DNA of 64,000 bases from the NCBI RefSeq assembly GCF_014639535.1, contig NZ_BMGA01000003.1, positions 248,001-312,000 on the forward strand. The letters are read 5' to 3'. The notes beneath the pieces are model-generated. The model was not told the DNA's origin. It worked only from the letters and a program-made list of their open reading frames with translations, and ran no database searches. Below, piece by piece: positions 32,807-42,956 of this stretch. Source of the stretch: Flavobacterium palustre (GTDB lineage: Bacteria; Bacteroidota; Bacteroidia; Flavobacteriales; Flavobacteriaceae). The translations under genes and the position numbers were made by a program. Position 1 is the first letter of the stretch. Each line of letters starts with the position of its first letter.

Positions 32807-34534
32807 ATGGAATTGAAACAAAACATTTTAGATGCTGTTAAAGAATGGCAAAGCCCTATATTTGATGCTACAACCCAAGAAGCTCTTAACAAATTAGTAG
32901 CTACTTCACCTAAAGAAGTCGAAGAAAGTTTCTACAAAAACCTTGAATTTGGAACTGGCGGAATGCGAGGGATTATGGGTGTAGGAAACAACCGAATCAA
33001 CAAATACACACTTGGAAAAAGCACACAAGGACTTTCAAACTATCTAAAATCTGTTTTTCCTGACCAACCTATAAAAGCGGTTATTGCTTTTGACTGTCGT
33101 CATAACAGTAAATCACTGGCTAAAATTGTTGCCGATGTTTTCTCTGCCAATGAGATTCAGGTTTATTTATTCTCTGATTTAAGACCAACACCGGAATTAT
33201 CTTTTGCATTGAGACATCTTGGTTGTCAATGCGGAATTGTTCTTACTGCTTCGCATAATCCACCGGAATACAACGGATATAAAGTTTACTGGCAAGACGG
33301 CGGACAAATTGTACCTCCTGAAGACGAAGCGATTATTAATGCTATCGAGAAATTGAATTATAACGAAATCAAATTTGACGCTAATGAAGATTTGATTCAG
33401 TATATTGACCAGGAAGTCGATCAGGCTTTCATCAAATCGACTGTTGAAAATGCTAGTTTTAACACACCGCAAGAAGCAAAAGACAATCTAAACATTGTTT
33501 TCACTTCTTTACACGGAACTTCGATTACTGTTACTCCTGAAACTCTGGCTCAGGCAGGTTACAAAAACGTACAAATTGTTAAAGAACAAGAAGTTCCAAA
33601 CGGAGATTTCCCAACTGTAAAATCTCCTAATCCTGAAGAACCGGAAGCCTTAACTTTAGCTCTGGAACTTGCTGACAAAACCAACGCCGATATTGTTATT
33701 GGTACGGATCCGGATTGTGATCGTTTAGGAATTGCCGTTAGAAATAACGAAGGCAAAATGACTTTGCTAAACGGAAACCAAACGATGATTTTAATGACTG
33801 CCTTTTTATTGGAAAAATGGAAACAAGCGGGTAAAATCAACGGAAAACAATTTGTAGGCTCTACGATTGTTTCTACTCCTATGATTATGGAATTGGCTTC
33901 TGCTTATGGTGTTCAGTTTAAAGTAGGATTAACCGGATTCAAATGGATTGCCAAAATGATTAAAGATTTCCCCGAACTACAATTCATTGGTGGTGGTGAA
34001 GAAAGTTTTGGATACATGGTAGGTGATGCTGTTCGTGACAAAGATGCGGTTGCAGCAACTTTATTAATTTGCGAAGTTGCCGCTCAGGCAAAAGCTAACG
34101 GTAGCACGGTTTACAAAGAATTACTAAATCTTTATGTTGACCACGGATTCTACAAAGAATATTTGGTTTCATTGACTAAAAAAGGAATGGAAGGCCTACA
34201 GGAAATCAACCAGATGATGATTGATTTAAGAGAAAATCCATTAAAAGAAATCAACAGTCAACGCGTGGTTATGATTGAAGATTACGATTCATCAATTGCT
34301 AAAAACTTACTTGATGGTTCCGAATCTACAATGGATATGCCAAAATCAAATGTATTGATTTATTACACTGAAGATGGTTCTAAAATTTGCGCCAGACCAA
34401 GTGGAACAGAACCAAAAATTAAATTCTACATCAGTGTAAACACTGAATTAGATGCTGTAGAAAACTTTAACGAAGTAGAAGCTTATTTAGATCAAAAAAT
34501 TGCTGCTATAATTTCTGAAATGCAATTAAAGTAA
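32807..34534 (+). CDS. Phospho-sugar mutase (phosphoglucomutase/phosphomannomutase)
   Basis: 575 aa alpha-D-phosphohexomutase that moves phosphate between C1 and C6 of hexose phosphates. Catalytic Ser loop TASHNPPEYNGYKVYW (about 146-161), Mg-binding GTDPDCDRLG (about 304), sugar-binding GGGEESFGYMVG (about 396), and phosphate-binding RPSGTEPKIKFYI (about 529). Length fits the PGM2-like bacterial group. Its stop overlaps the start of the ABC exporter gene by one base, so they are co-translated. Confidence 0.93.
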   Translation: MELKQNILDAVKEWQSPIFDATTQEALNKLVATSPKEVEESFYKNLEFGTGGMRGIMGVGNNRINKYTLGKSTQGLSNYLKSVFPDQPIKAVIAFDCRHNSKSLAKIVADVFSANEIQVYLFSDLRPTPELSFALRHLGCQCGIVLTASHNPPEYNGYKVYWQDGGQIVPPEDEAIINAIEKLNYNEIKFDANEDLIQYIDQEVDQAFIKSTVENASFNTPQEAKDNLNIVFTSLHGTSITVTPETLAQAGYKNVQIVKEQEVPNGDFPTVKSPNPEEPEALTLALELADKTNADIVIGTDPDCDRLGIAVRNNEGKMTLLNGNQTMILMTAFLLEKWKQAGKINGKQFVGSTIVSTPMIMELASAYGVQFKVGLTGFKWIAKMIKDFPELQFIGGGEESFGYMVGDAVRDKDAVAATLLICEVAAQAKANGSTVYKELLNLYVDHGFYKEYLVSLTKKGMEGLQEINQMMIDLRENPLKEINSQRVVMIEDYDSSIAKNLLDGSESTMDMPKSNVLIYYTEDGSKICARPSGTEPKIKFYISVNTELDAVENFNEVEAYLDQKIAAIISEMQLK

Positions 34535-36363
34535 TGGATATCAACATAAAAAAACTAATTCCTTTTGTTTCAAATTATAAAAAACACATTTATCTAAATG
34601 TGTTTTTTAATATATTTTACGCATTGTTTTCCACTTTGCTGATGGTATCAATGATACCTACTCTGAATGTACTTTTTGGAATTGATAAAAAATTATACAT
34701 AGAACCTCAATACGAAGGAATTGGAAGTCTTAAAAAATACAGCGGAGATTTCCTGAATTACCAAATGACAACACTTACTGACCTTTACGGATTCAAGATT
34801 ATGTTATTATTTGTTATTTCAATTATCATCATTACCGCCTTTTTAAAAAACATCACCAATTATTTTGCTTCTTATCATGTTACCCGTTTAAGAACCGGTG
34901 TTTTGAGAGATTTAAGAAAAAAATTATATTCAACCATCATTAACTTACCTATATCCTACTATTCTGAGAAGAAAAAAGGAGACGTGATGGCTCGTATGCT
35001 GGGTGATATCAATGACGTTCAAAATTCCTTTTTTCAGGTTTTAGAATTGGTAGTAAAAGAACCATTGACTATCATTTTTTCGATTGCAACGATGTTCATC
35101 ATCAGTCCAAAACTTTCATTGTTTGTTTTAGTATTTATTCCGGTGGCAGGAATTATCATTTCAAGAATTGGAAAAAACCTAAAAGCCAAATCCATAAAAG
35201 CTCAAAACGAAAATGGTATTTTTATTTCTATTTTAGACGAAACTCTGGGAGGATTAAAAGTGGTAAAAGGCTATAATGCCGAAGAATCTTTTATCGGAAA
35301 ATTCAATAACTCGATTGATCGTCTCTTACATCTTTCGAATAGTATTGGAAACAAAAACAATTTAGCATCTCCTATGAGTGAGTTTTTAGGAATTGTAACC
35401 ATTGCTGTTTTATTATGGTTTGGTGCCCAACTGGTTGTTGAAGATCACTCCATCACTTCGGCAACTTTCATTACTTATATCGCACTTGCCTATACCATCT
35501 TGACTCCGGCTAAGGCGGTTTCTAAAGCTTCGTATCAGGTAAAATCAGGATTAGCTGCCGCAGAAAGAGTCTTTACCTTAATGGAACAGGAAAACACTAT
35601 TGTTGACGAGGCAAATGCAGTTGAAAAAGATACTTTTAACAATTCAATCAAACTGGAAAACATTAATTTCAGATACAAAAAAGAAAATGTTCTGAACAAC
35701 TTTACACTGGAAATCCCAAAAGGAAAAACAGTAGCTTTGGTAGGCCAATCGGGTTCCGGAAAAAGTACGATTGCCAATTTACTGACCCGTTTTTATGATG
35801 TTAACGAAGGCAAAATCACCATCGATGGTCTTGACATCAAAGACGTTAAATTAAAATCCTTAAGAAGTTTAATGGGACTGGTTACTCAGGATTCGATTTT
35901 GTTTAACGACACCATCAAAGCCAACATTACTTTAGGAAAACCAGATGCAACCGACGAAGAAGTTATTGAAGCTTTAAAAATTGCCAATGCTTATGAATTT
36001 ATAAAAGATTTACCTGAAGGAATCTACACTAATGTAGGCGATAGCGGAAACAAACTTTCCGGAGGTCAAAAACAACGTTTATCGATTGCACGTGCCGTTC
36101 TAAAAAACCCACCAATTATGATTCTGGACGAAGCCACATCAGCTTTGGACACCGAAAGTGAAAAATTTGTACAAGTGGCTTTGGAAAACATGATGCAAAA
36201 CCGCACTTCTATTGTTATTGCCCACCGTCTTTCTACCATTCAAAAAGCCGATTTGATTGTTGTCATGCAAAAAGGAAAAATTGTTGAACAGGGAACCCAC
36301 GAAGAATTAATTGCTTTAAACGGTACTTACAACAAATTAGTTTCGATGCAATCTTTTGAATAA
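34534..36363 (+). CDS. ABC exporter, MsbA-like (fused permease and ATPase)
   Basis: 609 aa half-transporter. Six-helix membrane domain (about 15-325) and an ATPase domain (about 370-605) with Walker A GQSGSGKST, signature LSGGQKQRLSIARA, Walker B IMILDEATSALD and the H-loop IVIAHRLS. Type I exporter of the MsbA/lipid-multidrug class, acting as a dimer in the inner membrane. Position after a phosphohexomutase and a polyprenyl-type glycosyltransferase hints at envelope glycolipid export, but this is inference. Confidence 0.9.
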   Translation: MDINIKKLIPFVSNYKKHIYLNVFFNIFYALFSTLLMVSMIPTLNVLFGIDKKLYIEPQYEGIGSLKKYSGDFLNYQMTTLTDLYGFKIMLLFVISIIIITAFLKNITNYFASYHVTRLRTGVLRDLRKKLYSTIINLPISYYSEKKKGDVMARMLGDINDVQNSFFQVLELVVKEPLTIIFSIATMFIISPKLSLFVLVFIPVAGIIISRIGKNLKAKSIKAQNENGIFISILDETLGGLKVVKGYNAEESFIGKFNNSIDRLLHLSNSIGNKNNLASPMSEFLGIVTIAVLLWFGAQLVVEDHSITSATFITYIALAYTILTPAKAVSKASYQVKSGLAAAERVFTLMEQENTIVDEANAVEKDTFNNSIKLENINFRYKKENVLNNFTLEIPKGKTVALVGQSGSGKSTIANLLTRFYDVNEGKITIDGLDIKDVKLKSLRSLMGLVTQDSILFNDTIKANITLGKPDATDEEVIEALKIANAYEFIKDLPEGIYTNVGDSGNKLSGGQKQRLSIARAVLKNPPIMILDEATSALDTESEKFVQVALENMMQNRTSIVIAHRLSTIQKADLIVVMQKGKIVEQGTHEELIALNGTYNKLVSMQSFE

Positions 36364-36386
36364 ATAATTAATAATTTAATATCATC

Positions 36387-36420
36387 TTGTTTTAGATTCA
36401 AAAAACGAATAATACCTTTA
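36387..36420 (+). promoter_or_regulatory. Promoter of the DUF2971 gene
   Basis: TTG 36387-36389 and TACCTTTA 36413-36420 with a 23-bp spacer. ATG follows 22 bp later. Confidence 0.4.
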
Positions 36421-36442
36421 TGAAACTTTAAATCTAAAAACA

Positions 36443-37144
36443 ATGTATCACAATAATCCAAATATCAAACTTCCGGAAGATACTGAAACAATAGTCTGGA
36501 AGTATTTAGATTTATCCAAATTTTTAGATTTATTGCTTTCGCAAAAATTATTCATGTCCCGTTCAGACAAGTTTGAGGATCAATACGAAGGAACGTTTAG
36601 CGAACCTACTTATGAAGAAATCAAGAAATTAGCCATTGACAATCCTGAATTTATCAATTATTACAAAACACATCGCGAAAAAGTAGCCATTAGCAGTTGG
36701 CATATCAACGAATACGAATCTTTCGCTATGTGGCAAATTTTCACACAAAACAGCGAAGGTCTTGCCATTCAATCCACCATTAGCAGATTACAAAAAGCCC
36801 TGCATCCTGAGCATAATTTCAAACAATATATAGGCGAGGTAAATTATATTGATTACAAAAAAGAATACATTCCTTTTGATGATTTATTCTTCCCTTTTTT
36901 GTTTAAACGAAAAAGTTTTCAGTACGAACGAGAAGTTCGCATCATTACCGATGTTACTGATGGAAAAATTAAACTCAATGATGGTTTAAAAATCAATGTT
37001 GATATTAATCAGTTAATTGAAAAAATCTACATTCATCCCAAATCAGAGAACTGGTACAAAAACCTTGTAATTCAGTTAGTAAAGGAATTAGGATTTGATT
37101 TTACAATTGAAAAATCCGATTTAGAAAGTGATATTTTGATTTAA
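36443..37144 (+). CDS. DUF2971 domain-containing protein
   Basis: 233 aa cytoplasmic protein. The segments VWKYLDLSKFLDLLLSQKLFMSRSDKFEDQYEGTF, AISSWHINEYESFAMWQIFT and FKRKSFQYEREVRIIT are the conserved blocks of DUF2971. Members occur sporadically, often next to mobile or defence genes, and their biochemical role is not known. Here it lies between core genes and converges at 4 bp from a lipoprotein gene with no terminator between. Confidence 0.82.
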   Translation: MYHNNPNIKLPEDTETIVWKYLDLSKFLDLLLSQKLFMSRSDKFEDQYEGTFSEPTYEEIKKLAIDNPEFINYYKTHREKVAISSWHINEYESFAMWQIFTQNSEGLAIQSTISRLQKALHPEHNFKQYIGEVNYIDYKKEYIPFDDLFFPFLFKRKSFQYEREVRIITDVTDGKIKLNDGLKINVDINQLIEKIYIHPKSENWYKNLVIQLVKELGFDFTIEKSDLESDILI

Positions 37145-37148
37145 ACCA

Positions 37149-37871
37149 TTAAATCGGTTCGTAATTCACTACTTCCCAATCTTTAGCTAATAAATTGATG
37201 TAACCGTATTGCACTACATCATTTTTATCAAACTGCCCGTTTTTATTGGTATCTTCAACGGTTCTAAAATACAAACGGTTTTTAGATTCGATTAAATTCC
37301 AGTCAATTAACTCCTGAAAATCAGCCGATATTTTAGTAAAATTCGCTCCGCTAATATCACTTAAATACAAAGATTTAATATCACTTGTATCCAATTTCCC
37401 ATCCTTATTAGTATCCACATCATACATGGTATATACTAAAATTTGCTTATTGTTTTTTTCAGCAATCGCTTTTAAATAAGTAACTGTCAAAATCAAAGCT
37501 GGTTTATCAGTCAATGATTGTATCGAATCAGAATCTATTTTTTGAAACTTTAAATTTTGCAAATACCCTGTAATTTCATCATCACCCAGATTAGAAACCG
37601 TAAAACTTAAGTCGATTACACTTGATGAACCGTATTTTACTTTTGTTCCTTTCTCATACACTCTTAAATCGCCAACAGGATGAATTAAATAATTCGTTCC
37701 CTCCATTTGAATTGGTAAATCAGCAATCGCAATCTGAGTCGAATCTATTTTAGTAATCGACTTATCATTATTGCTAGAATTATAAATCACTTTAGGCTTT
37801 TCTACATCTTTTTTACAACTTACCAAAAGTAATATGCTAATATTTATCAAGGCTACAGCTAGTGTTTTCAT
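37149..37871 (-). CDS. EF-hand-like lipoprotein
   Basis: 240 aa with a lipoprotein signal (lipobox LVSC, Cys19, followed by KKDVEK). Two calcium-binding-like loops are visible: DVDTNKDGKLDTSD (about 157-170) and DTNKNGQFDKND (about 219-230), with the DxDxNxDG spacing of EF-hand or dockerin loops. The rest is beta-rich. Envelope-located; function unknown. It lies 116 bp downstream of the TonB receptor gene on the same strand. Confidence 0.78.
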   Translation of the reverse strand: MKTLAVALINISILLLVSCKKDVEKPKVIYNSSNNDKSITKIDSTQIAIADLPIQMEGTNYLIHPVGDLRVYEKGTKVKYGSSSVIDLSFTVSNLGDDEITGYLQNLKFQKIDSDSIQSLTDKPALILTVTYLKAIAEKNNKQILVYTMYDVDTNKDGKLDTSDIKSLYLSDISGANFTKISADFQELIDWNLIESKNRLYFRTVEDTNKNGQFDKNDVVQYGYINLLAKDWEVVNYEPI

Positions 37872-37987
37872 ACAAATCTGTTATTAAAATATTTTCAAAT
37901 GTAATGATTTTTAAAAATGCTTTTGAATTTTAAACTTAATTTATGACGTGATCCTACTCAAGTAAAACTCCTAAAATAATTACTTTA

Positions 37988-40459
37988 TTACAATTTAGCA
38001 TTCAATTTTAGATTAAATATTCTTGTAGTCATGTAATTAGGTACTGCATATTCATTTTTTGAATACACATCACGCACCCATGTATTGGTAATTGCATTTT
38101 GATTATTAAACAAATTGAATATTTCCAAGCCCAGAGACAATTCTTCAAAATTACCTAACCAACTCTTTCGAGCTTTTTTCGAATTGGAATCAATTAAAAC
38201 TTTAGAAAAACCAATATCAACCCTGCGATAATCATTCAGTCGATTTTGATACACATAAGGATCGGCATAAGAAGGCGAACCTCCTGGCAAACCTGTATTA
38301 TAAACTAAATTAAGATACACTCTCATACTGGGAATACTGGGCATATAATCCTGAAACAAAACAGCAAACTTTAATCTTTGGTCTGTTGGTCGGTCAATAT
38401 AACCTCTGTTATTTGAATTTTCTTCTGTTTTAAGATAACCAAAACTAAACCAGGATTCCGTTCCCGGAACAAATTCACCATTTAATCTCAAATCCAACCC
38501 CTGCGCATAAGCTTTAGCATCATTATTAGCAGCATAACGAATCCTGACATTGTCAATTGTATAAGTATTCACATCGTTGAGTGATTTATAATACAACTCC
38601 GAAACCAGCTTAAAAGGACGATTCCACATCTGGAAATTATATTCATTCCCAAGAACCACCTGAATCGATTGCTGTGCTTTTACATTAGGTTGAACCGCAC
38701 CACTGGCATCCCTGAGTTCCCGGTAAAAAGGCGGTTGATAATAATAACCTCCCGAAATTCTAAAAATCATTTCTTTTTCCCAATTGGGTTTCAAGGTCAG
38801 TTGCGCTCTCGGACTAAAAACAGTTTGTGAATTACCCGAAGAAACTGCATTCGTTCCTGTTACTCCCCAATTTTGCATTCGAATACCTGCTGTGTACCAA
38901 AGTTGCGCATTTTCCAGATTACTTTTGGCATTCCATTGTGCATAAGCCGAAAATCGGTTGATGGTATTAAAATTCGTAGCAAATACACTTTGATATGGAG
39001 CCAAAGGTCCGGTGAAAGAAGTATAAGGTTCGTCTTTTTTAGCAAAATTGATAATTGGCGGATTTATTGAAAATCCTGCCGAATCAATCACTTCCCACTC
39101 CACTACTCGATCCCGGATAGATTCACGAGTGTATTTTACACCAAACTCCAAATTACTTTTTTTCCAATCATAAACGCCTTTCACTTCGGCATTTACAATC
39201 ATTGCGTCCAAATCATTTCGGGCATGATTCAACTGCGTTCCAATTCCACTGGTATAAGAAACATCATTATACGTTTCATTTCCTATAGTCGCATCGTTTT
39301 CTCCCAGACGATATTGCGCTAAAATATCAAAATATTCCTGTTCTAAAGTATGATAAACAGAACCAATAAACTTCAACGTAAAATTATCCGAAGCCTTAAA
39401 AGTTGTTTTCAAAGCACCAAAATAAGTATCATACTTATCTTTTTCCTGTCCGTCATAAAACACTGTTAATACCATAGGCTGATCCAAGGTTCCAAATCTT
39501 GTTTTTCTTAACAAAGGCTTGTAATTGTACTTATTTTGTGAAATATTCCCTAAAAAACTCCATTGCCACTTTTTAGAAGCACGAAAATTGATATGGGTTT
39601 GAACATCCACAAAAGAAGGTGTATAATTAGTTTGCGTTTCCTGACTTTTCACTAACAAACTATTATTCCGATAACGAATTCCCGTTACAGCTGTCCATTT
39701 TTTATTTTTAGATATAGCATCTACAGCAAGGCTTCCGCCAAGAAAACTCGTTTCAAAAGCAGCAGCAAACTGAGTTGGATTTCTATAGGTAATATCCAAA
39801 ACCGAAGATAATTTATCGCCATACTTAGCCTGAAATCCTCCCGCTGAAAAATTGACGTTCTGCACCAAATAAGTATTGGTAAAACTCAAACCTTCCTGTT
39901 GTCCTGATCGAATTAAAAAAGGGCGGTAAATTTCAATTTCGTTCACATAAACCAAGTTCTCGTCATAATTTCCGCCTCTGACAGCATATTGCGAACTCAA
40001 TTCGCTATTTGAATTCACTCCTGCCAGGGTTTTCAATACATTTTCAATTCCGGCATTCGCTCCCGGAATTTTTCGGATAACATCTGGAGTTATAGTGGTA
40101 ATTCCCTGAATTTGGCTTTTCTTGTCTTTTGTAATGACTACTTCGCCCATTTGCTCCTCATGCTCATTCATTACCAAATTCAATTCGTAATCTTCCGAAT
40201 TTTTCAGTAATAGAGAAATAGTCATTTTTTTAAATGTCAAATGACTAAAAACCAAATTGATTTTTTTATTTACCGGAACTTTAATAGTATAAAACCCCTT
40301 TGCATTAGACTGAGTCGAATGTCCTAAAAACGAAATAGTAACATTACTTACAGGATTATTTTGAGCATCAAGCAAAGTTCCCTTGACTCTGACCAATTGT
40401 GCCAAAGAAGAAAAACCAATCCAAAACAGTACAAAAACAAAAGCTAGTTTATGATTCAA
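37988..40459 (-). CDS. TonB-dependent receptor
   Basis: 823 aa outer-membrane receptor. Signal peptide (about 1-20), carboxypeptidase-regulatory-like domain (about 22-100; VRVKGTLLDAQNNPVSNVTISFLG), plug (about 105-220; ISGEVVI-like MGEVVITKDKKS, NAGIENVLKTLAGVNSNSELSSQYAVRGGNY) and the 22-strand barrel. It has the SusC-like N-terminal extension but no SusD partner nearby, so it is not a typical polysaccharide locus. Substrate unknown. The upstream M23 peptidase gene ends 11 bp before it, which implies an operon. Confidence 0.9.
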   Translation of the reverse strand: MNHKLAFVFVLFWIGFSSLAQLVRVKGTLLDAQNNPVSNVTISFLGHSTQSNAKGFYTIKVPVNKKINLVFSHLTFKKMTISLLLKNSEDYELNLVMNEHEEQMGEVVITKDKKSQIQGITTITPDVIRKIPGANAGIENVLKTLAGVNSNSELSSQYAVRGGNYDENLVYVNEIEIYRPFLIRSGQQEGLSFTNTYLVQNVNFSAGGFQAKYGDKLSSVLDITYRNPTQFAAAFETSFLGGSLAVDAISKNKKWTAVTGIRYRNNSLLVKSQETQTNYTPSFVDVQTHINFRASKKWQWSFLGNISQNKYNYKPLLRKTRFGTLDQPMVLTVFYDGQEKDKYDTYFGALKTTFKASDNFTLKFIGSVYHTLEQEYFDILAQYRLGENDATIGNETYNDVSYTSGIGTQLNHARNDLDAMIVNAEVKGVYDWKKSNLEFGVKYTRESIRDRVVEWEVIDSAGFSINPPIINFAKKDEPYTSFTGPLAPYQSVFATNFNTINRFSAYAQWNAKSNLENAQLWYTAGIRMQNWGVTGTNAVSSGNSQTVFSPRAQLTLKPNWEKEMIFRISGGYYYQPPFYRELRDASGAVQPNVKAQQSIQVVLGNEYNFQMWNRPFKLVSELYYKSLNDVNTYTIDNVRIRYAANNDAKAYAQGLDLRLNGEFVPGTESWFSFGYLKTEENSNNRGYIDRPTDQRLKFAVLFQDYMPSIPSMRVYLNLVYNTGLPGGSPSYADPYVYQNRLNDYRRVDIGFSKVLIDSNSKKARKSWLGNFEELSLGLEIFNLFNNQNAITNTWVRDVYSKNEYAVPNYMTTRIFNLKLNAKL

Positions 40460-40470
40460 AATACTCCCTA

Positions 40471-42174
40471 TTATTTTTGACTTCTAAAAAAACGACTTTC
40501 AAATGTAGTTGTATTCCCTACCTGATCAGTCACCACAACTTTTAATTCATTGGCGCCTTCGGCAACAATTCCGTCACTAAAATGATGAGTAAGCTTTCTG
40601 GTTTTAGAATCATATTCCAATAAAATCCAATTCCCGTTCAAATAGCCATTGTATGATTTTATCCCTGAACCACTATCCCTGATAGAAAGTTGAATTGTTT
40701 TTTCGGCACTCAGCCAGCGTCCTTCAATAGGTTTAGCAATTGTAATGGTAGGCGGAGTAGTATCCATCGTCAAAGTATATTTACCTAAAGAACGTACTTT
40801 AGTGATGTAAAGATTTCCTTTTGCGGTTGTTGCATTATAACCTAAACTTCCACCGGCACTTAAACTTGCAATATAAACTTTGCTTTTTTGTTCCTCAGTA
40901 TATTTATCGCTTTCTATCGCGATTTCAAAAGCGGAATGTGCCGGAACCGTATCATCATGCAGTGTTAAAACAGTAGCGTTTACAGCAAAATTCATTGCAA
41001 AATCTTCGTAAAAAGTTCCTGCCGGAAAAGTGGCTGTCATATTGTCTTTAGAAAAAATATTGTCTTTTTTAGCCTTAACAAAATAATTAGATATGACAAG
41101 CTCTTTCTCCACTATTGGACTGGATGAATCAAAAGCAATCGGAATATTGACAATAGTGGTGTTTCCAAAAAAATCGGCAACTTCAATTCGATACACTAAA
41201 TTCAAATTAGGGACAACATTTACAATTCCGTTATCTGCATCGGTTTTAATGATACTTAAATTAAAAGATGAATTCATAAAGAGTTTTTGAACTCTTTGTG
41301 CTGTTTTTTTATAACGTCCATAATCAATAAAAGCATTGATATAGCGCATTTCATCAAAGGAATAAGTATCAAATTGATAGCCGAAAGTCTCTTTTCCATT
41401 CAGATAAGACTGTACTTTATAAACTCCGTTTTTATTAAAAGAAACATTATCATAATCATCAGCGGTGATTCCAAAACCAATTTTTCCATTAGCCAAAACC
41501 TTTGTGGCTAAATAAGTACCATCTTTCTGCAAATTCAAATTCAACAACAAAGGACGCTTCGACTGATTAGCCGTTGTTCCTTCCAACGGATAAACATAGA
41601 CAGCTGAAATTATTGGCTTTTTAGAGTCTTTGAAATTTTTATCAAACCCAAACAACATTGGATTTATGATTTTTTCGGTTTGCGTATCTCTAAATTCAAA
41701 ATGCAAATGCGGTCCTTCTGAAGAACCTGTATTCCCCGAAAAACCTATAATTTCACCTTTTTTTACAACTAATTCATTCGCTTTAGGAAACATTTCGATT
41801 TCGAAATTTTGCTCCTTGTAATGCGTGTTTTTGATATAATCAGCTATTGCACCACTGGCTTTTTGCAAATGACAATAGACCGTTGTATAACCATTAGGAT
41901 GATTTATATAAATGGCTTTTCCATTTCCAAAAGGCGAAATTTTAATCCGGGAAACATAACCATCAGCCACCGCCATTACATCTAACCCCTCTCTTTGTAA
42001 CGTTTTAAAATCAAAACCCGCATGAAAATGATTGGGTCTTAATTCTCCAAAATTCCCTGATAATTGCATCGGAATGGCTAAGGGAGACTGGAAATAATCT
42101 TTCGGATAAGTTGTCTGAGCCATAACAGCTCTGGAAATCAGTAGAAAAAAAAGGAAAAATCTCATGCGAATCAT
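40471..42174 (-). CDS. M23 family metallopeptidase
   Basis: 567 aa from ATG 42174 (42165 is the alternative); a longer frame to 42249 adds a non-signal segment and is not preferred. Signal peptide ending AVMAQ. LytM/M23 domain (about 20-160) with zinc ligands in HFHAGFDFK and HLHFEFRD, so a peptidoglycan endopeptidase is likely. The 400-residue C-terminal part is beta-rich and includes an Ig-like segment near the end (DTTPPTITIAKPIEGRWLSAE). Same operon as the TonB receptor. Confidence 0.88.
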   Translation of the reverse strand: MIRMRFFLFFLLISRAVMAQTTYPKDYFQSPLAIPMQLSGNFGELRPNHFHAGFDFKTLQREGLDVMAVADGYVSRIKISPFGNGKAIYINHPNGYTTVYCHLQKASGAIADYIKNTHYKEQNFEIEMFPKANELVVKKGEIIGFSGNTGSSEGPHLHFEFRDTQTEKIINPMLFGFDKNFKDSKKPIISAVYVYPLEGTTANQSKRPLLLNLNLQKDGTYLATKVLANGKIGFGITADDYDNVSFNKNGVYKVQSYLNGKETFGYQFDTYSFDEMRYINAFIDYGRYKKTAQRVQKLFMNSSFNLSIIKTDADNGIVNVVPNLNLVYRIEVADFFGNTTIVNIPIAFDSSSPIVEKELVISNYFVKAKKDNIFSKDNMTATFPAGTFYEDFAMNFAVNATVLTLHDDTVPAHSAFEIAIESDKYTEEQKSKVYIASLSAGGSLGYNATTAKGNLYITKVRSLGKYTLTMDTTPPTITIAKPIEGRWLSAEKTIQLSIRDSGSGIKSYNGYLNGNWILLEYDSKTRKLTHHFSDGIVAEGANELKVVVTDQVGNTTTFESRFFRSQK

Positions 42175-42284
42175 TTTTGCTAAGATAAAAAAACTAAACT
42201 GGAATGCTTTATAAAAAAAGTATTTTTGTAACCATTTACAAGACAACATTTTGATTATTTTATAATAAAAAAAACAATAAAATA

Positions 42285-42314
42285 TTGCAATAATAAAAAC
42301 TAATACTAAATTTG
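42285..42314 (+). promoter_or_regulatory. Promoter of the zapB-like/zapA operon
   Basis: TTG (42285-42287), 19 bp, TAAATTTG (42307-42314): exact consensus, 28 bp before the ATG at 42343. Confidence 0.65.
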
Positions 42315-42342
42315 TAATATTAAGTAATGAATAGGATTTATA

Positions 42343-42633
42343 ATGAGTGTAATTGCAGAAATAATTGATACTCTTGAAAATAAAGTTGAAAAGCTTATTC
42401 TAAAATTAAGAAATTTAGAAAAAAACAATCAGGATTTAACTATCGAATTAAATAAATCTGCCCAAATCATACAAAATCAGTCTCAGGAGATTGAAGCCTT
42501 AAAAGCACAGTATGAAACACTTAAAATTGCCAATTCATTATTAGGTAGTGACGAAAACAAAAGAGATACAAAGCTTAAAATAAATTCATTAATTCGTGAA
42601 ATTGATTACTGCATAGCACAGTTATCAGATTAG
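42343..42633 (+). CDS. Small coiled-coil protein, ZapB-like position
   Basis: 96 aa, almost one continuous coiled coil (about 5-65; heptads in LENKVEKLILKLRNLEKNNQDL and IIQNQSQEIEALKAQYETLK), with a short helical C-terminus. It ends 8 bp before zapA. By size, coiled coil and position it resembles a division-ring cross-linking protein, but sequence homology to ZapB is not proven. Confidence 0.75.
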   Translation: MSVIAEIIDTLENKVEKLILKLRNLEKNNQDLTIELNKSAQIIQNQSQEIEALKAQYETLKIANSLLGSDENKRDTKLKINSLIREIDYCIAQLSD

Positions 42634-42641
42634 TATAAAAA

Positions 42642-42929
42642 ATGGACGAAAAGCTTAAAATTAAAATATCAATTGCTGACAGAGTCTATCCGTTAACGGT
42701 AGATCCGTCTCAGGAAGAAGGACTTAGAAGCGCTTCTAAAAAAATTGATAGTATGATAAAGCAATTCGAAGAAAATTATGCTGTTCGCGACAAACAAGAC
42801 GTTTTAGCCATGTGTGCTTTGCAATTTGCATCGCAGGTAGAGCAAAAACAGATTGACAATGCTATCAATGGAAACGAAACTATTGACAGGATTCAAAAAA
42901 TTAATGCTATTTTAGACGAAAATCTCTAA
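42642..42929 (+). CDS. zapA: Cell division protein ZapA
   Basis: 95 aa. N-terminal beta segment LKIKISIADRVYPLTVDPSQEEGLRSASKKID is the ZapA signature, followed by a long helix that forms the tetramer. ZapA bundles FtsZ filaments at the division ring. Translated right after the coiled-coil gene and followed by a 6S-like RNA, the same gene order as zapA-ssrS in gamma-proteobacteria. Confidence 0.9.
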   Translation: MDEKLKIKISIADRVYPLTVDPSQEEGLRSASKKIDSMIKQFEENYAVRDKQDVLAMCALQFASQVEQKQIDNAINGNETIDRIQKINAILDENL

Positions 42930-42956
42930 AAAATAACGTTCTTTAACAACTAAGAT

